The notes beneath the pieces were generated by a model, which did not search any database, was not told where the DNA came from, and saw nothing but the letters and a program-made list of their open reading frames with translations. Shown here piece after piece: positions 55,186 through 64,000 of a stretch of 64,000 nucleotides of DNA. Position numbers and translations under genes: made by a program. Every line of letters starts with the position of its first letter. The first letter of the stretch is position 1. The DNA is from Hyphomicrobium sp. Lineage in GTDB: Bacteria > Pseudomonadota > Alphaproteobacteria > Rhizobiales > Hyphomicrobiaceae. The DNA lies in assembly GCA_016793445.1 (NCBI GenBank), contig JAEUME010000003.1:1-64000 (forward strand), in the 5' to 3' direction.

Positions 55186-55986
55186 GTGTCCTGGCCAGAG
55201 CCTTTTTTCGTGCGCGCGCTGATCGCGGCTACGGCGCTTGCCGTCATCGCGGCGCCGCTTGGTTGCGTCATCATCTGGCGCCGCATGGCCTATGTCGGCG
55301 AAACGCTGGCACAGGCAAGCCTGCTCGGTGTCGCGCTCGGGCTCGCCCTGCAGATCAACCTCACCTTCGCGGTGGTAGTAGCGGCCGTTGTCGCCGCCAT
55401 GGTGCTGATCGCCTTCGGGCAACAGCGCCTGCTCGCACTCGATAGCGTCCTTGGCCTGATGCATCACGCGACGCTAGCGCTCGGCATCATCGCGATCTCG
55501 CTGCTCAAGGGACCATCGGTTGATCTCATGAGTTTTCTGTTCGGTGATGTGTTCGCGGTGACGAATGGTGACCTTGTCTGGGTGGCGCTGGGCGGTGGAC
55601 TTGTGCTGGCGGTCATGGCGATGCTGTGGAAACCGCTGCTGCGTCTTTCTATTGATCCCGATCTTGCAACCGCCGAGGGGGTCGACCCGGTGCTGCCGAA
55701 GGCCGCGTTCGATATCCTGCTGGCCGTGACAATTGCGATCGCCATGAAGATCGTTGGCGTCTTGCTGGTCATGGCGTTCCTGATCGTGCCTGCGGTTGCG
55801 GCCCGTCCGGTCACCCGAACGCCGGAAGCCATGGTCCTCGTTGCGGCGCTCATCGGCGTCTTGGGGGTGGTGATGGGCTTAACGCTGTCGTTGCTTCATG
55901 ATACCCCTGGGGGGCCCAGCATCGTACTGGCTATGACCATTCTGGCGGGCATCTCGCTGATGATCGGCCGGGCCATGCGACGCTGA
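55186..55986 (+). CDS. znuB: Zinc ABC transporter permease
   Basis: Membrane subunit of the zinc importer. The 266-residue product has about eight helices, with the ABC-3 family segments WRRMAYVGETLAQASLLGVALG and LDSVLGLMHHATLALGIIAISLL, and ends in MTILAGISLMIGRAMRR. The start is GTG at 55186 with AGGAGA ten bases upstream, since longer frames run into znuC. ispG starts on the base after its stop codon, so znuB and ispG are translated in tight succession although the two are functionally unrelated. Confidence 0.93.
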   Translation: MSWPEPFFVRALIAATALAVIAAPLGCVIIWRRMAYVGETLAQASLLGVALGLALQINLTFAVVVAAVVAAMVLIAFGQQRLLALDSVLGLMHHATLALGIIAISLLKGPSVDLMSFLFGDVFAVTNGDLVWVALGGGLVLAVMAMLWKPLLRLSIDPDLATAEGVDPVLPKAAFDILLAVTIAIAMKIVGVLLVMAFLIVPAVAARPVTRTPEAMVLVAALIGVLGVVMGLTLSLLHDTPGGPSIVLAMTILAGISLMIGRAMRR

Positions 55987-57297
55987 ATGACGATTTCCTT
56001 TGGTGAGACAGTCAAATCCATGACGGCAGACCGCGATATAGGGCTTGCGGCCCGCCACAAGACCCATGCCGTCGACGTGGGCGGTGTTATGGTCGGGGGC
56101 GGCGCACCCATTGTCGTGCAGTCCATGACCAACACCGACACGGCCGACATCGCAGGTACTGTGAAGCAGATTGCCGACCTTGCGCGCCAGGGGTCGGAAC
56201 TGGTGCGCATCACGGTTGATCGCGACGAGGCCGCCAAGGCCGTGCCGCGCATTCATGAGCAGTTGCGCGCCCGCGGCATCGACGTGCCGATCGTCGGCGA
56301 TTTCCACTACATCGGCCACAAGCTGCTGGGCGACAATCCCGACTGTGCCGCGACGCTCGACAAGTACCGCATCAACCCCGGCAATGTCGGCTTCAAGGAC
56401 AAGAAGGATAAGCAGTTCGGCGCCATCATTGAGCTTGCGTTGAAATATGCCAAGCCGGTGCGCATCGGGGTGAACTGGGGTTCCCTCGATCAAGAGCTGC
56501 TCACCCATCTGATGGACGACAACGCAGCCAAGGGTTCGCCGCTGTCGGCGCGCGCCGTGATGCATGAGGCCATGGTGCGTTCGGCGCTGTTGTCGGCAGC
56601 ACGCGCCGAGGAGATGGGGCTTGGCGCAGACCGCATCATCATCTCGGCCAAGGTGTCGAGCGTGCAGGATCTCGTCTCCGTCTACACGATCCTTGCCGCG
56701 CGCTGCCATTATGCCCTGCATCTGGGGCTGACCGAAGCCGGCATGGGGTCCAAGGGTATCGTGGCGTCATCGGCGGCCATCGGCATCCTGTTGCAGCAGG
56801 GCATTGGCGACACGATCCGCTTTTCGCTGACGCCGGAGCCCGGCGGCGACCGCACGCTTGAGGTGCGAACCGCGCAAGAGCTTCTTCAGACCATGGGCCT
56901 GCGCTCGTTCGTGCCTGTCGTGGCCGCGTGCCCTGGATGCGGGCGCACAACCTCAACCGTCTTCCAGGAGCTGGCGCGCGATGTTCAGAACATGATCCAG
57001 GATCGCATGCCGGAGTGGAAAACGCGTTATCCGGGAGTCGAGACGCTGAACTTCGCCGTCATGGGCTGCATCGTGAACGGTCCTGGAGAGAGCAAGCACG
57101 CCGATGTCGGCATCTCATTGCCCGGAACAGGCGAACAACCCGCCGCGCCCGTGTTCATCGACGGCAAGAAAGCCCTGACGCTGCGGGGGCAGAACATTGC
57201 CGCCGACTTTAAGCAGATCGTCGAGGACTACATCGAGAAGCGGTTCGGTCAAGGGCAGGGGAGCAGGGCTGCCCCCGAGGGCGAGGCCGCGGAGTAG
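55987..57297 (+). CDS. ispG: 4-hydroxy-3-methylbut-2-enyl diphosphate synthase
   Basis: Penultimate enzyme of the methylerythritol phosphate pathway to isoprenoids, with a [4Fe-4S] cluster. The 436-residue protein has the TIM-barrel part with [22 protein letters not shown] and the iron-sulfur domain with Cys in [13 protein letters not shown] and [17 protein letters not shown], giving the three cluster Cys. The ATG at 55987 directly abuts the znuB stop; the ATG at 56020 could remove eleven residues. The family is usual in Rhizobiales. ispA, also of isoprenoid synthesis, lies on the opposite strand 58 bases downstream. Confidence 0.96.
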   Translation: MTISFGETVKSMTADRDIGLAARHKTHAVDVGGVMVGGGAPIVVQSMTNTDTADIAGTVKQIADLARQGSELVRITVDRDEAAKAVPRIHEQLRARGIDVPIVGDFHYIGHKLLGDNPDCAATLDKYRINPGNVGFKDKKDKQFGAIIELALKYAKPVRIGVNWGSLDQELLTHLMDDNAAKGSPLSARAVMHEAMVRSALLSAARAEEMGLGADRIIISAKVSSVQDLVSVYTILAARCHYALHLGLTEAGMGSKGIVASSAAIGILLQQGIGDTIRFSLTPEPGGDRTLEVRTAQELLQTMGLRSFVPVVAACPGCGRTTSTVFQELARDVQNMIQDRMPEWKTRYPGVETLNFAVMGCIVNGPGESKHADVGISLPGTGEQPAAPVFIDGKKALTLRGQNIAADFKQIVEDYIEKRFGQGQGSRAAPEGEAAE

Positions 57298-57355
57298 CCA
57301 GCGTGCTGTAGATTTTTTCGCCCCCGGCTCAAGAGCCGGCCCGTGATCATCGGTG

Positions 57356-58261
57356 TCAGGACGTGCGCCGTCCCATGAACTGCGCGGCCTCAATGAGTGG
57401 GGCAGCGCTGCCGCCGAAGGGTGCGAGGCAGGAGACGGCTTGCGTCACCGTCCTGTCGAGCGCGGCGCGCGCTGCGCTCGCGCCCAGCAGCCCAACGAGG
57501 GTGGCCTTGCCGGCAGCGGCGTCCTTGCCGGTCGCCTTGCCGACCGTCTCCGTGCCGCCTTCCGCGTCGAGCAAATCGTCGCTGATCTGAAAAGCAAGGC
57601 CAAGAGCGTCGCCGTAGTCAGCAAGAGCGGCCCGTTCAATGGCGCCCGCGCCGCCCAGGATGGCGCCCATTTCACAGGCCGACTTGATAAGACGCCCCGT
57701 CTTCATCGCCTGCAAATTGGCGATGTGATCCGCATCGCATCGCCCGCTGCCATGGAGGCGCTCGGCTTCCAAATCCAGGGCCTGACCGCCGACCATGCCG
57801 GCGGCGCCGGAGGCTTTTGCCAGCGCGCTGATCAACGCGCTGCGCACCGCACCGTCTTGATGGGTCGCGGGCGAGGACAGGATCTCGAAAGCCAAAGTCT
57901 GCAAGGCATCGCCAACAAGGATCGCCGTCCATTCGTCGTAGGCGGCCCAAACGGTCGGCTGTCCGCGCCGCAGCTTATCGTTGTCCATGGAGGGCAGATC
58001 ATCGTGGACGAGAGAATAGCAGTGTACGCATTCAATCGCGGCTGCCGCGTCAACGGATTGTTCGGGGGACACGCCGAATAATCCGGCGCTCTGGATCAGG
58101 AGAAAGGGGCGAAAGCGCTTGCCGCCTGTAAGCACGGCATGCCGCATGGCAGCCACCAGACGCTCCGGTGTGCCCAATTGGATCTGCGCGTCGAGCAAGG
58201 CGGCGAGGCGACGGCCGGTGAGTGCCGCGACATCAGACAGTTGCTGTGGCAGATGCATCAA
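57356..58261 (-). CDS. ispA: Polyprenyl synthetase, probable farnesyl diphosphate synthase
   Basis: Condenses isopentenyl diphosphate with dimethylallyl and geranyl diphosphate. The 301-residue protein has GGKRFRPFLLI, the first Asp-rich motif LVHDDLPSMDNDKLRRG and the second motif FQISDDLLD, typical of the ispA branch by length. Residue 5 upstream of the first motif is Tyr/His-type, which is consistent with short-chain products, but product length is an inference. Convergent with ispG; divergent from mtgA. Confidence 0.9.
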   Translation of the reverse strand: MMHLPQQLSDVAALTGRRLAALLDAQIQLGTPERLVAAMRHAVLTGGKRFRPFLLIQSAGLFGVSPEQSVDAAAAIECVHCYSLVHDDLPSMDNDKLRRGQPTVWAAYDEWTAILVGDALQTLAFEILSSPATHQDGAVRSALISALAKASGAAGMVGGQALDLEAERLHGSGRCDADHIANLQAMKTGRLIKSACEMGAILGGAGAIERAALADYGDALGLAFQISDDLLDAEGGTETVGKATGKDAAAGKATLVGLLGASAARAALDRTVTQAVSCLAPFGGSAAPLIEAAQFMGRRTS

Positions 58262-58458
58262 TGCTTAACCTCTGCGGCAATTTTCTATGGTTCCCACTCG
58301 CAACTCGGCCATTGTTTCGGTCTAGAGGCCGTTCTGGTTTTAGTAGAATAGCGCAACGTCTCTGGACATTTGTTTTGTCGCGCTTCTCATCGGATAACGG
58401 GTTCCCGCCGATAGGCGCGTTAGGCGGGCCATATCGCATTGCCCGGTGCAAGGAAAGC

Positions 58459-59757
58459 ATGGACGACCGTTCCGACAGCCTGGAGGATGTGCCGCTGGAG
58501 CTACATACGGTTCCAAGTAGCGTATCTGCGCGGACGAAACGGCCGGCGTACGGCGAACGGCCCGAGGCACCCGGGACGGCCGAAGCTTTCGTGCCCCGGC
58601 TTGCCGCGGCCTTGGGCGAGGCACCAGAGCCGCCTGAGCCACCGGCGCTTCGCATGCCGGGCACGGTGCCGCCGCTTGTGATTAGGCCGGCCGATACGTC
58701 ATTCCTCGGGTCGAGGCTCAAGTCCGACTCAATGGCATCGTTCGTTGCACCTGCCGCGCAGATCACTGCGGCCAGCATTATTACCTCCGGCGCTTGTCCG
58801 CCGGTCGCCATGCCCGCGCCCGATGGCGGGCTCGAGCGGTCCGCTCCGCAGAGGCCTGAGCCCGATTTCGCGTCCGTGTTCGCGGCCAGTCCGCGGTCGT
58901 TGAATGACATTCCATTGCGGGATGCTCAAACGGGCTTTCACCCGACGGCCCCTGGGTACAGCCCGTCCCTTGCACCCCAATCGGTTATAGCGCCTCCAGC
59001 ATCGTGGTCCGGGTCATCAGCCAGCGGTACTTCACCACGGTTCGGCAAGCCCGCGCCGGGTTGGGGCCGTTTTGCCGCCCAGGCTGCAAAGTATGCCGTG
59101 CTGGGTGTCATGGCCTGGTTTGCCGCCGTCTTCTTACTGATCCTCGCCTACCGGTTCGTCGACCCTCCCGTTTCGGCGCTTATGCTGCAGCGAACGCTGA
59201 TGGGCGAGAACGTTGCGCAGACGTGGGTGCCCATCGATGCCATTTCACCGCGGCTCGTGCGTGCCGTGCTCGTCAGCGAGGATGGCCGCTTCTGCCAGCA
59301 CTGGGGTGTTGACGTCGAGGCCATCGAGGCGGCCATCGCCAGGTCAGGCCGCGGAACGCCGCGCGGCGCCAGCACCATCTCCATGCAGGTAGCCAAGAAC
59401 CTGTTCCTGTGGCCATCCAAAAGCTACGTGCGCAAAGTGTTGGAAGTGCCGCTGACCATGGCCATCGAACTCCTCTGGCCGAAAAAGCGGATCATGGAGG
59501 TGTACCTTAACATCGCCGAGTGGGGGCCAGGGATCTTCGGGGCCGAGCAGGCCGCCCGGCACCATTTCGGCAAATCAGCACTGCGGCTCAATGACAGGGA
59601 ATCGGCCCGTCTCGCGGTCTCCCTGCCAAATCCCATTCAGCGCGACGCAGGCCACCCTGGGCCCGGTACGCGGCGGCTGGCGGCGCTGAATATGGCCCGT
59701 GCACGGGGGACCTCGCCGTCGGTGACAGGGTGCATTCTGGGCTATCCGCCCAATTGA
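58459..59757 (+). CDS. mtgA: Monofunctional biosynthetic peptidoglycan transglycosylase with long N-terminal extension
   Basis: Glycosyltransferase family 51 enzyme that polymerises lipid II. The 432-residue product carries the catalytic Glu in VSEDGRFCQHWGVD and the conserved GASTISMQVAKNLFLW and KRIMEVYLNIAEWGPGIFGAEQAA blocks, following one membrane helix (about residues 210-233). Unlike MtgA of about 240 residues in many species, it has a Pro/Ala/Ser-rich, low-complexity N terminus of about 205 residues before the helix, expected in the cytoplasm. AAGGA before the ATG at 58459 supports the start. rpmF follows after 213 bases, a common Rhizobiales order. Confidence 0.9.
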   Translation: MDDRSDSLEDVPLELHTVPSSVSARTKRPAYGERPEAPGTAEAFVPRLAAALGEAPEPPEPPALRMPGTVPPLVIRPADTSFLGSRLKSDSMASFVAPAAQITAASIITSGACPPVAMPAPDGGLERSAPQRPEPDFASVFAASPRSLNDIPLRDAQTGFHPTAPGYSPSLAPQSVIAPPASWSGSSASGTSPRFGKPAPGWGRFAAQAAKYAVLGVMAWFAAVFLLILAYRFVDPPVSALMLQRTLMGENVAQTWVPIDAISPRLVRAVLVSEDGRFCQHWGVDVEAIEAAIARSGRGTPRGASTISMQVAKNLFLWPSKSYVRKVLEVPLTMAIELLWPKKRIMEVYLNIAEWGPGIFGAEQAARHHFGKSALRLNDRESARLAVSLPNPIQRDAGHPGPGTRRLAALNMARARGTSPSVTGCILGYPPN

Positions 59758-59970
59758 ACCGGTTCAGCCCGATCCGGCCTCAACAGGACAGTTTTGCGGG
59801 GGGACTGGCGTTATGGGGAATTTGCGCGTATAAGCCCGCGCCATGGACGGTTCAAAGCGGCTCTAACGGCCCGCCGCCGGATATTCACACCCCAGGCTTC
59901 ACGATGGCGAGCCCCTTGCCGGGCGCTGGCCTTATTTGGTGGTTGGGGCTCAAGTTTTGGAGCTAATACG

Positions 59971-60156
59971 ATGGCAGTTCCGCGCAAGAAGGTCTCGCGC
60001 ATGAAGCGCGGCCAGCGCCGTTCGCACGACGCGCTCTCCGCCCCGGCCTATGTCGAGGACAAAGAGTCGGGTGAGCGCCGCCGCCCCCACCACATCGACC
60101 TGAAGTCGGGCAAGTATCGCGGCCGCCAGATCCTCGAACCCAAGACTGAGGTCTAG
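59971..60156 (+). CDS. rpmF: Ribosomal protein bL32
   Basis: Protein of the large ribosomal subunit. The 61-residue product, [20 protein letters not shown] and ending KTEV, matches bL32 of alphaproteobacteria, which lack the zinc-binding Cys of some relatives. The ATG at 59971 follows GGAG at a good spacing. In many bacteria rpmF sits beside the DUF177 and plsX genes; here those are at 35270-37055, so rpmF is separate. A terminator lies 33 bases after the stop. Confidence 0.97.
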   Translation: MAVPRKKVSRMKRGQRRSHDALSAPAYVEDKESGERRRPHHIDLKSGKYRGRQILEPKTEV

Positions 60157-60188
60157 GCCTCCGCTTAGCCTTTTTCAGCTGTTTAATC

Positions 60189-60216
60189 AGCGGGTGTCCC
60201 CAGCCGGGCACCCGCT
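60189..60216 (+). terminator. Terminator of rpmF
   Basis: Arms AGCGGGTGTCC and GGGCACCCGCT pair with one G-T pair around a short loop, followed by ATTCG. It lies 33 bases after the rpmF stop. Confidence 0.8.
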
Positions 60217-60315
60217 ATTCGCGTTGGACATCGCGCTCCGCTTGCTTGGCAAACGTCGCGACGCATGCCACAAGGTCGCGTCGGCCGGACAACCGGTTCG
60301 CCAGGAGAAATCGAT

Positions 60316-60750
60316 ATGTCGCTCAGAGCCATCCCTACACTCGTCTTCTCATTCCTCCTCTATAATGTGATCGCTCTGGCGATGGGTGTGGGCACACCCG
60401 GCACTGACACGGTTCCCGCCAGCGGGCTGTGGGGCGAGATCTTTTCCGTCAGGCTGTTGAGCGGTGGCATGTGGACCTTCACCTGGGGTGACCTGATCTT
60501 GCTCGTCACTCTGATCCTGCTCTTCATCGAGATCGTGAAAGCGACATTTACGTCGACCTCGTCACTGATTGATCACGCGCTGTCGATGATCGTGTTCGTT
60601 GCGATCCTCGTGGAGTTCCTGATGTCGCCGCAGGCGGCGACTTCAGTTTTCTTCCTTATCCTGGTTGCCTCGCTCATCGACGTGGTCGCGGGCTACACGA
60701 TCGGCATCCGCGTCGCACGTCGCGACCTCGCGCTAGGCAGCGATCAATAG
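60316..60750 (+). CDS. Membrane protein of unknown function
   Basis: The 144-residue protein has four hydrophobic helices (about 7-24, 52-70, 82-102, 108-130) and a short charged C terminus. The segment GLWGEIFSVRLLSGGMWTFTWGD between helices 1 and 2 is well structured and may be periplasmic. AGGAGA before the ATG at 60316 is a strong binding site, whereas the frame begins at 60265 without one. A hairpin terminator follows. I do not recognise the family. Confidence 0.75.
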   Translation: MSLRAIPTLVFSFLLYNVIALAMGVGTPGTDTVPASGLWGEIFSVRLLSGGMWTFTWGDLILLVTLILLFIEIVKATFTSTSSLIDHALSMIVFVAILVEFLMSPQAATSVFFLILVASLIDVVAGYTIGIRVARRDLALGSDQ

Positions 60751-60782
60751 ATCGCTGCTCGATTGGGTTTCGTCTTACGGAG

Positions 60783-60809
60783 CGGCCGGCCATTTGCGCC
60801 GGCCGTTTT
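60783..60809 (+). terminator. Terminator after the membrane protein gene
   Basis: Arms CGGCCGGC and GCCGGCCG around a seven-base loop, followed by TTTTG. Confidence 0.85.
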
Positions 60810-60957
60810 GTCTTGAAGCGGCACCGTTCGAGCCAGCCTTTTAAGGGTTGTTAGCAATTTCGCTTTACGTTTCACGTCGTAACCATTGTCAATAAGTGCG
60901 TCCGCCGCCTGCGCCCTTGGGCCTTGGGGCACCGGATGCACAATCGCGAGGCCGATT

Positions 60958-62730
60958 GTGGGCACCCCTCCTTCCTCAGAAGGACAACGCGCCAACAGGG
61001 CGACGGAGGAGATCGAGCAGGTCCCCGGCCGCGTCCAGACCGATCCGTTGACTGAAGCCGAGGGGTTGGACCTCGTCGGCATTCTTTCGGCTATCGACGA
61101 GACGGCCTACGTCTGGGACATGATCACCGACAAGATCGACTGGGAAAGCAACGCTGAAGATATTCTCGGCGTGCCAAACCAGGCTCAAATAGCAACCGGT
61201 TCGTCCTTTCAGCTTCTCATCTCGGCCGAACATCTGGCGCGCCGCGCCGAAGCCTTCGACGTCAACGCTGCCGCCGATACGGCGCGCGGGGTCGCTTACC
61301 GCATCCAGTACCGTTTTATGCCGGTCGGCCGTCGCTCGGATACGTCCATATGGCTTGAAGACCATGGCCGCTGGTGGCCAGGGCCGGACGGCAAGCCGGC
61401 GCGCGCACGCGGCGTGCTGCGCGTCATCAATGACCGGTATTGGGAGGAGCAGCGGCTTCTCTATCGCAGCGACCACGACGAACTGACCGGGCAATTGAAC
61501 CGCATCCGACTGACCGAAGCGCTGACGGGAGTGCTGGACCGCACCAAGCGCACCGGCCAGCCGTGTGCCTTCCTGATGGCTGCGGTGAACAACCTTGCCG
61601 TCGTCAACGAGACGTTCGGATTCGACGTTGGCGATGAAGTCATTTCGGCAGCGGCCCGCAAAATCAAGGAGCGGCTGCGCGGTGGCGATGTGCTCGGCCG
61701 ATACTCATCGAACAAGTTCGGGATCATCTTGCACGATTGCGGGCCGGGCGCCATGCGCATTGCCGCCGAGCGGTTCATGAAGGGTGTGCGCGACCACACG
61801 ATTGCGACGTCCGCCTGCCATCTGACGGCGACGCTCTCGGTTGGCGGTGTGATCCTGCCCGACCAGGCCGATAGCGTTCAGAATGCTTTGAACTACGCCT
61901 TGCATGCGCTCGACCGCGCGAAATCGAAGCGGTTCGACTGCTTCATGACCTACGAGCCGTTCGGCGCTGCGGAGACCACACGGCGCAGGTCGATTTCCGT
62001 CGCCGACGACGTAATCGCGGCGCTGGATAATCAGCGGATGCGGCTTGTGCTGCAGCCGATGATCGGCGCCAAGACGAACAAACCAGAGATCTACGAGTGC
62101 CTGTTGCGCATGGAGCGGCCGGACGGCAGCATCGTCTCGGCGGGTGAGTTCATTCCCATCGCCGAACAGCTCGGTCTGTCGCGCCTCATTGACCGGCGCA
62201 CTCTTGAACTGTCGGTCGCTATTCTCAAGCGCAACGATGACATTACATTGTCGCTCAACGTGTCGGGACTCACGTGCACCGATCACGAGTGGCTGGTGAC
62301 GCTGCAGCGCCTGACGGGCGGGCGAAAGGATCTCACCAGCCGGCTCATCATCGAGATCACCGAGACCGCAGCAATCCAGGACCTCGACCAGTCCATCAAC
62401 TTCGTCGACACGCTGAAGGAACTTGGCTGCCGCGTCGCCATCGATGATTTCGGCGCTGGGTATACCTCGTTCAAAAACCTGAAGCTGCTCAATGTCGATA
62501 TGGTGAAGATCGACGGCGCGTTTGTGAAGAACATGGCGGATGACACGTCCGACCAGATCTTCATCAAGACCATGATCGAGTTAGCCAACACGTTCGGTCT
62601 GGAGACGGTTGCGGAATGGGTTGGTGACGAGCGCTCCGTCGAGCTGCTCAAGAAGGCCGGGATCACCTACTTGCAGGGCTTCTACTACGGCCTTCCCATC
62701 GAGGTGGACCAGATCGGCAAGGCCGCCTGA
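60958..62730 (+). CDS. PAS-GGDEF(degenerate)-EAL protein
   Basis: The 590-residue protein has a PAS-like sensor (about 35-165; DETAYVWDMITDKIDWES), a GGDEF-type domain (about 170-335) and an EAL domain (about 345-585). The active-site GGDEF is replaced by SSNKF in GRYSSNKFGIIL near residue 247, so synthesis of cyclic-di-GMP is unlikely. In the EAL part, ECL stands for EAL near 379; LNVSG, IEITE, IDDFGAGYTSF near 495 and MVKIDG carry the usual metal ligands and Lys. The loop AEWVG differs from AEGVE. Phosphodiesterase activity is plausible. GTG at 60958 has a Shine-Dalgarno; TTG at 60886 would add 24 residues. Confidence 0.87.
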   Translation: MGTPPSSEGQRANRATEEIEQVPGRVQTDPLTEAEGLDLVGILSAIDETAYVWDMITDKIDWESNAEDILGVPNQAQIATGSSFQLLISAEHLARRAEAFDVNAAADTARGVAYRIQYRFMPVGRRSDTSIWLEDHGRWWPGPDGKPARARGVLRVINDRYWEEQRLLYRSDHDELTGQLNRIRLTEALTGVLDRTKRTGQPCAFLMAAVNNLAVVNETFGFDVGDEVISAAARKIKERLRGGDVLGRYSSNKFGIILHDCGPGAMRIAAERFMKGVRDHTIATSACHLTATLSVGGVILPDQADSVQNALNYALHALDRAKSKRFDCFMTYEPFGAAETTRRRSISVADDVIAALDNQRMRLVLQPMIGAKTNKPEIYECLLRMERPDGSIVSAGEFIPIAEQLGLSRLIDRRTLELSVAILKRNDDITLSLNVSGLTCTDHEWLVTLQRLTGGRKDLTSRLIIEITETAAIQDLDQSINFVDTLKELGCRVAIDDFGAGYTSFKNLKLLNVDMVKIDGAFVKNMADDTSDQIFIKTMIELANTFGLETVAEWVGDERSVELLKKAGITYLQGFYYGLPIEVDQIGKAA

Positions 62731-62800
62731 GCAAGCCCACAGGTGGCCGGCCGCAAGCGCAGCTATGCCGGCAACTCTCGCGGAGCTGGCGCAGATCGCC

Positions 62801-63442
62801 TTACGACTTCGTTTGCGTCAGCTTTTCGATCTTCTGCTGCATGGCGGTGAGCTGAGCCTTCAGCTCTCCAAGCTCATCCTTGAGCGGTCCTTTGTCGGCC
62901 TCTGGAGACGACGCCTTGGCAGCGTCGCTGTCTCCAGCAAGCTTCTTGCCGCCGGCCGCCGCCCCAAACGCGCCCCACATCTGCATGGCCTGTTCGAACA
63001 TAGCCATGTTTTGCTGCGCCTGCTTTTGATAAAATTCGAAAGCCGCGGACGGATTGGTGAAGGCGGTGGCGAACTGCTCGCGAAAGCGCGCCTGCTCCTT
63101 GGCGAAATTCTCCATGGAGAATTGCAAGTAGCTCGGCACCATGCGCGCGATGCTGTCGTCGTAGAAACGAATGAGCTGGCGTAAGAAGGGAATGGGCAGC
63201 AGCGTCTGCCCGCCTTCGCGGCTCTCCTGCTCTACGATGATCTGCGTGAGAACCTGGTGGGTGAGATCATCCCCGTTCTTCGCATCATAGACCACGAAAT
63301 CGCGATCCGACCGTACCATCTTCGCCAAGTCTTCCAGCGTCACGTATGTGCTGGTCTCGGTGTTATAGAGACGGCGGTTGGCGTATTTCTTGATGACGAC
63401 CGACTCTTTTTTCGGCGTCTGGGGTTCGGCGTTAGGGAGCAT
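62801..63442 (-). CDS. phaR: Polyhydroxyalkanoate synthesis repressor PhaR
   Basis: DNA-binding repressor that also senses PHB. The 213-residue product opens with the conserved VVIKKYANRRLYNTETSTYVTLEDL (residues about 15-39) and PFLRQLIRFYDDSIARMVPSYLQFSMENF blocks of PhaR. The C-terminal half contains a Gln/Met/Ala-rich helical part and a Lys/Glu tail (LGELKAQLTAMQQKIEKL) that is likely coiled coil. The ATG at 63442 agrees with the family start; the longer frame to 63598 lacks support. It is divergent from phaA, so it may repress the genes of the PHB pathway. Confidence 0.94.
   Translation of the reverse strand: MLPNAEPQTPKKESVVIKKYANRRLYNTETSTYVTLEDLAKMVRSDRDFVVYDAKNGDDLTHQVLTQIIVEQESREGGQTLLPIPFLRQLIRFYDDSIARMVPSYLQFSMENFAKEQARFREQFATAFTNPSAAFEFYQKQAQQNMAMFEQAMQMWGAFGAAAGGKKLAGDSDAAKASSPEADKGPLKDELGELKAQLTAMQQKIEKLTQTKS

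Positions 63443-64000
<558 letters not shown>

Noticed and set aside
57324..57339. Hairpin CCGGCTC/GAGCCGG between ispG and ispA
   Set aside because: The T run precedes rather than follows the hairpin on the plus strand, and no T run follows on the minus strand, so it is not a normal terminator for either gene.

Overview
The window is a gene-dense, high-GC chromosomal segment from an alphaproteobacterium, most likely of the order Hyphomicrobiales (Rhizobiales) and plausibly a Hyphomicrobium-like methylotroph relative. The placement rests on gene order (nagZ-scpA-scpB-tatABC-serS-surE; DUF815-yajC-secD-secF; bamE, CBP3-like chaperone, DUF177, plsX, fabH, ihfA, MerR; mtgA-rpmF) and on a perfect CtrA-type box. 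No 16S rRNA is present, so the genus is inference. There is no prophage, insertion sequence, plasmid function or CRISPR array.

Layout. 1-12.6 kb: argS, a SPOR-domain membrane protein, nagZ, scpAB, an orphan ABC ATPase, tatABC, serS, surE. 12.8-15.8 kb: a LysM/LytM lipoprotein with a degenerate active site behind a CtrA box, and a GluP-type sugar permease. 15.8-24.2 kb: a small secreted protein, a DUF815 ATPase, yajC-secDF, homologues of the complex I assembly factors NDUFAF3 and NDUFAF6, and a large SGNH hydrolase. 24.2-31.2 kb: trmFO, mntH, a DUF2157/GDYXXLXY pair, RidA, a small Cys-containing secreted protein, a DUF937 protein. 31.6-41.4 kb: H+-pyrophosphatase, BamE, the CBP3-to-fabH run, ihfA, MerR, a phosphopantetheinyl transferase, tRNA-Pro(GGG), rnk. 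41.4-53.4 kb is the accessory part: a composite repeat, a secreted TPR-serpin fusion, an orphan ModA, a DUF1501/DUF1800 pair, an FAH-family enzyme, a 44-codon ORF and a 1102-residue membrane coiled-coil protein. 53.6-64 kb: Zur box, zur-znuC-znuB, ispG, ispA, mtgA, rpmF, a PAS-GGDEF-EAL protein, phaR and the start of phaA.

How the genes fit together. Much of the window serves the cell envelope: Sec and Tat export, BamE, peptidoglycan synthesis and turnover (mtgA, nagZ, LytM, SPOR), and phospholipid/fatty-acid initiation (plsX, fabH). Metal supply (Mn/Fe via MntH, Zn via Znu, molybdate via ModA) is a second theme, with a visible Zur operator. Pyrophosphatase, the isoprenoid genes ispG/ispA and the PHB genes cover energy and carbon storage.

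Most unusual: the TPR-serpin protein (41746-44034), which carries a decapeptide-repeat linker, a canonical inhibitory hinge and an unusually long reactive loop; and the membrane protein at 50053-53361, in which I see a tandemly duplicated ~85-residue domain I cannot name. Start codons were chosen by ribosome binding site and family length; alternatives are given where the choice is open.
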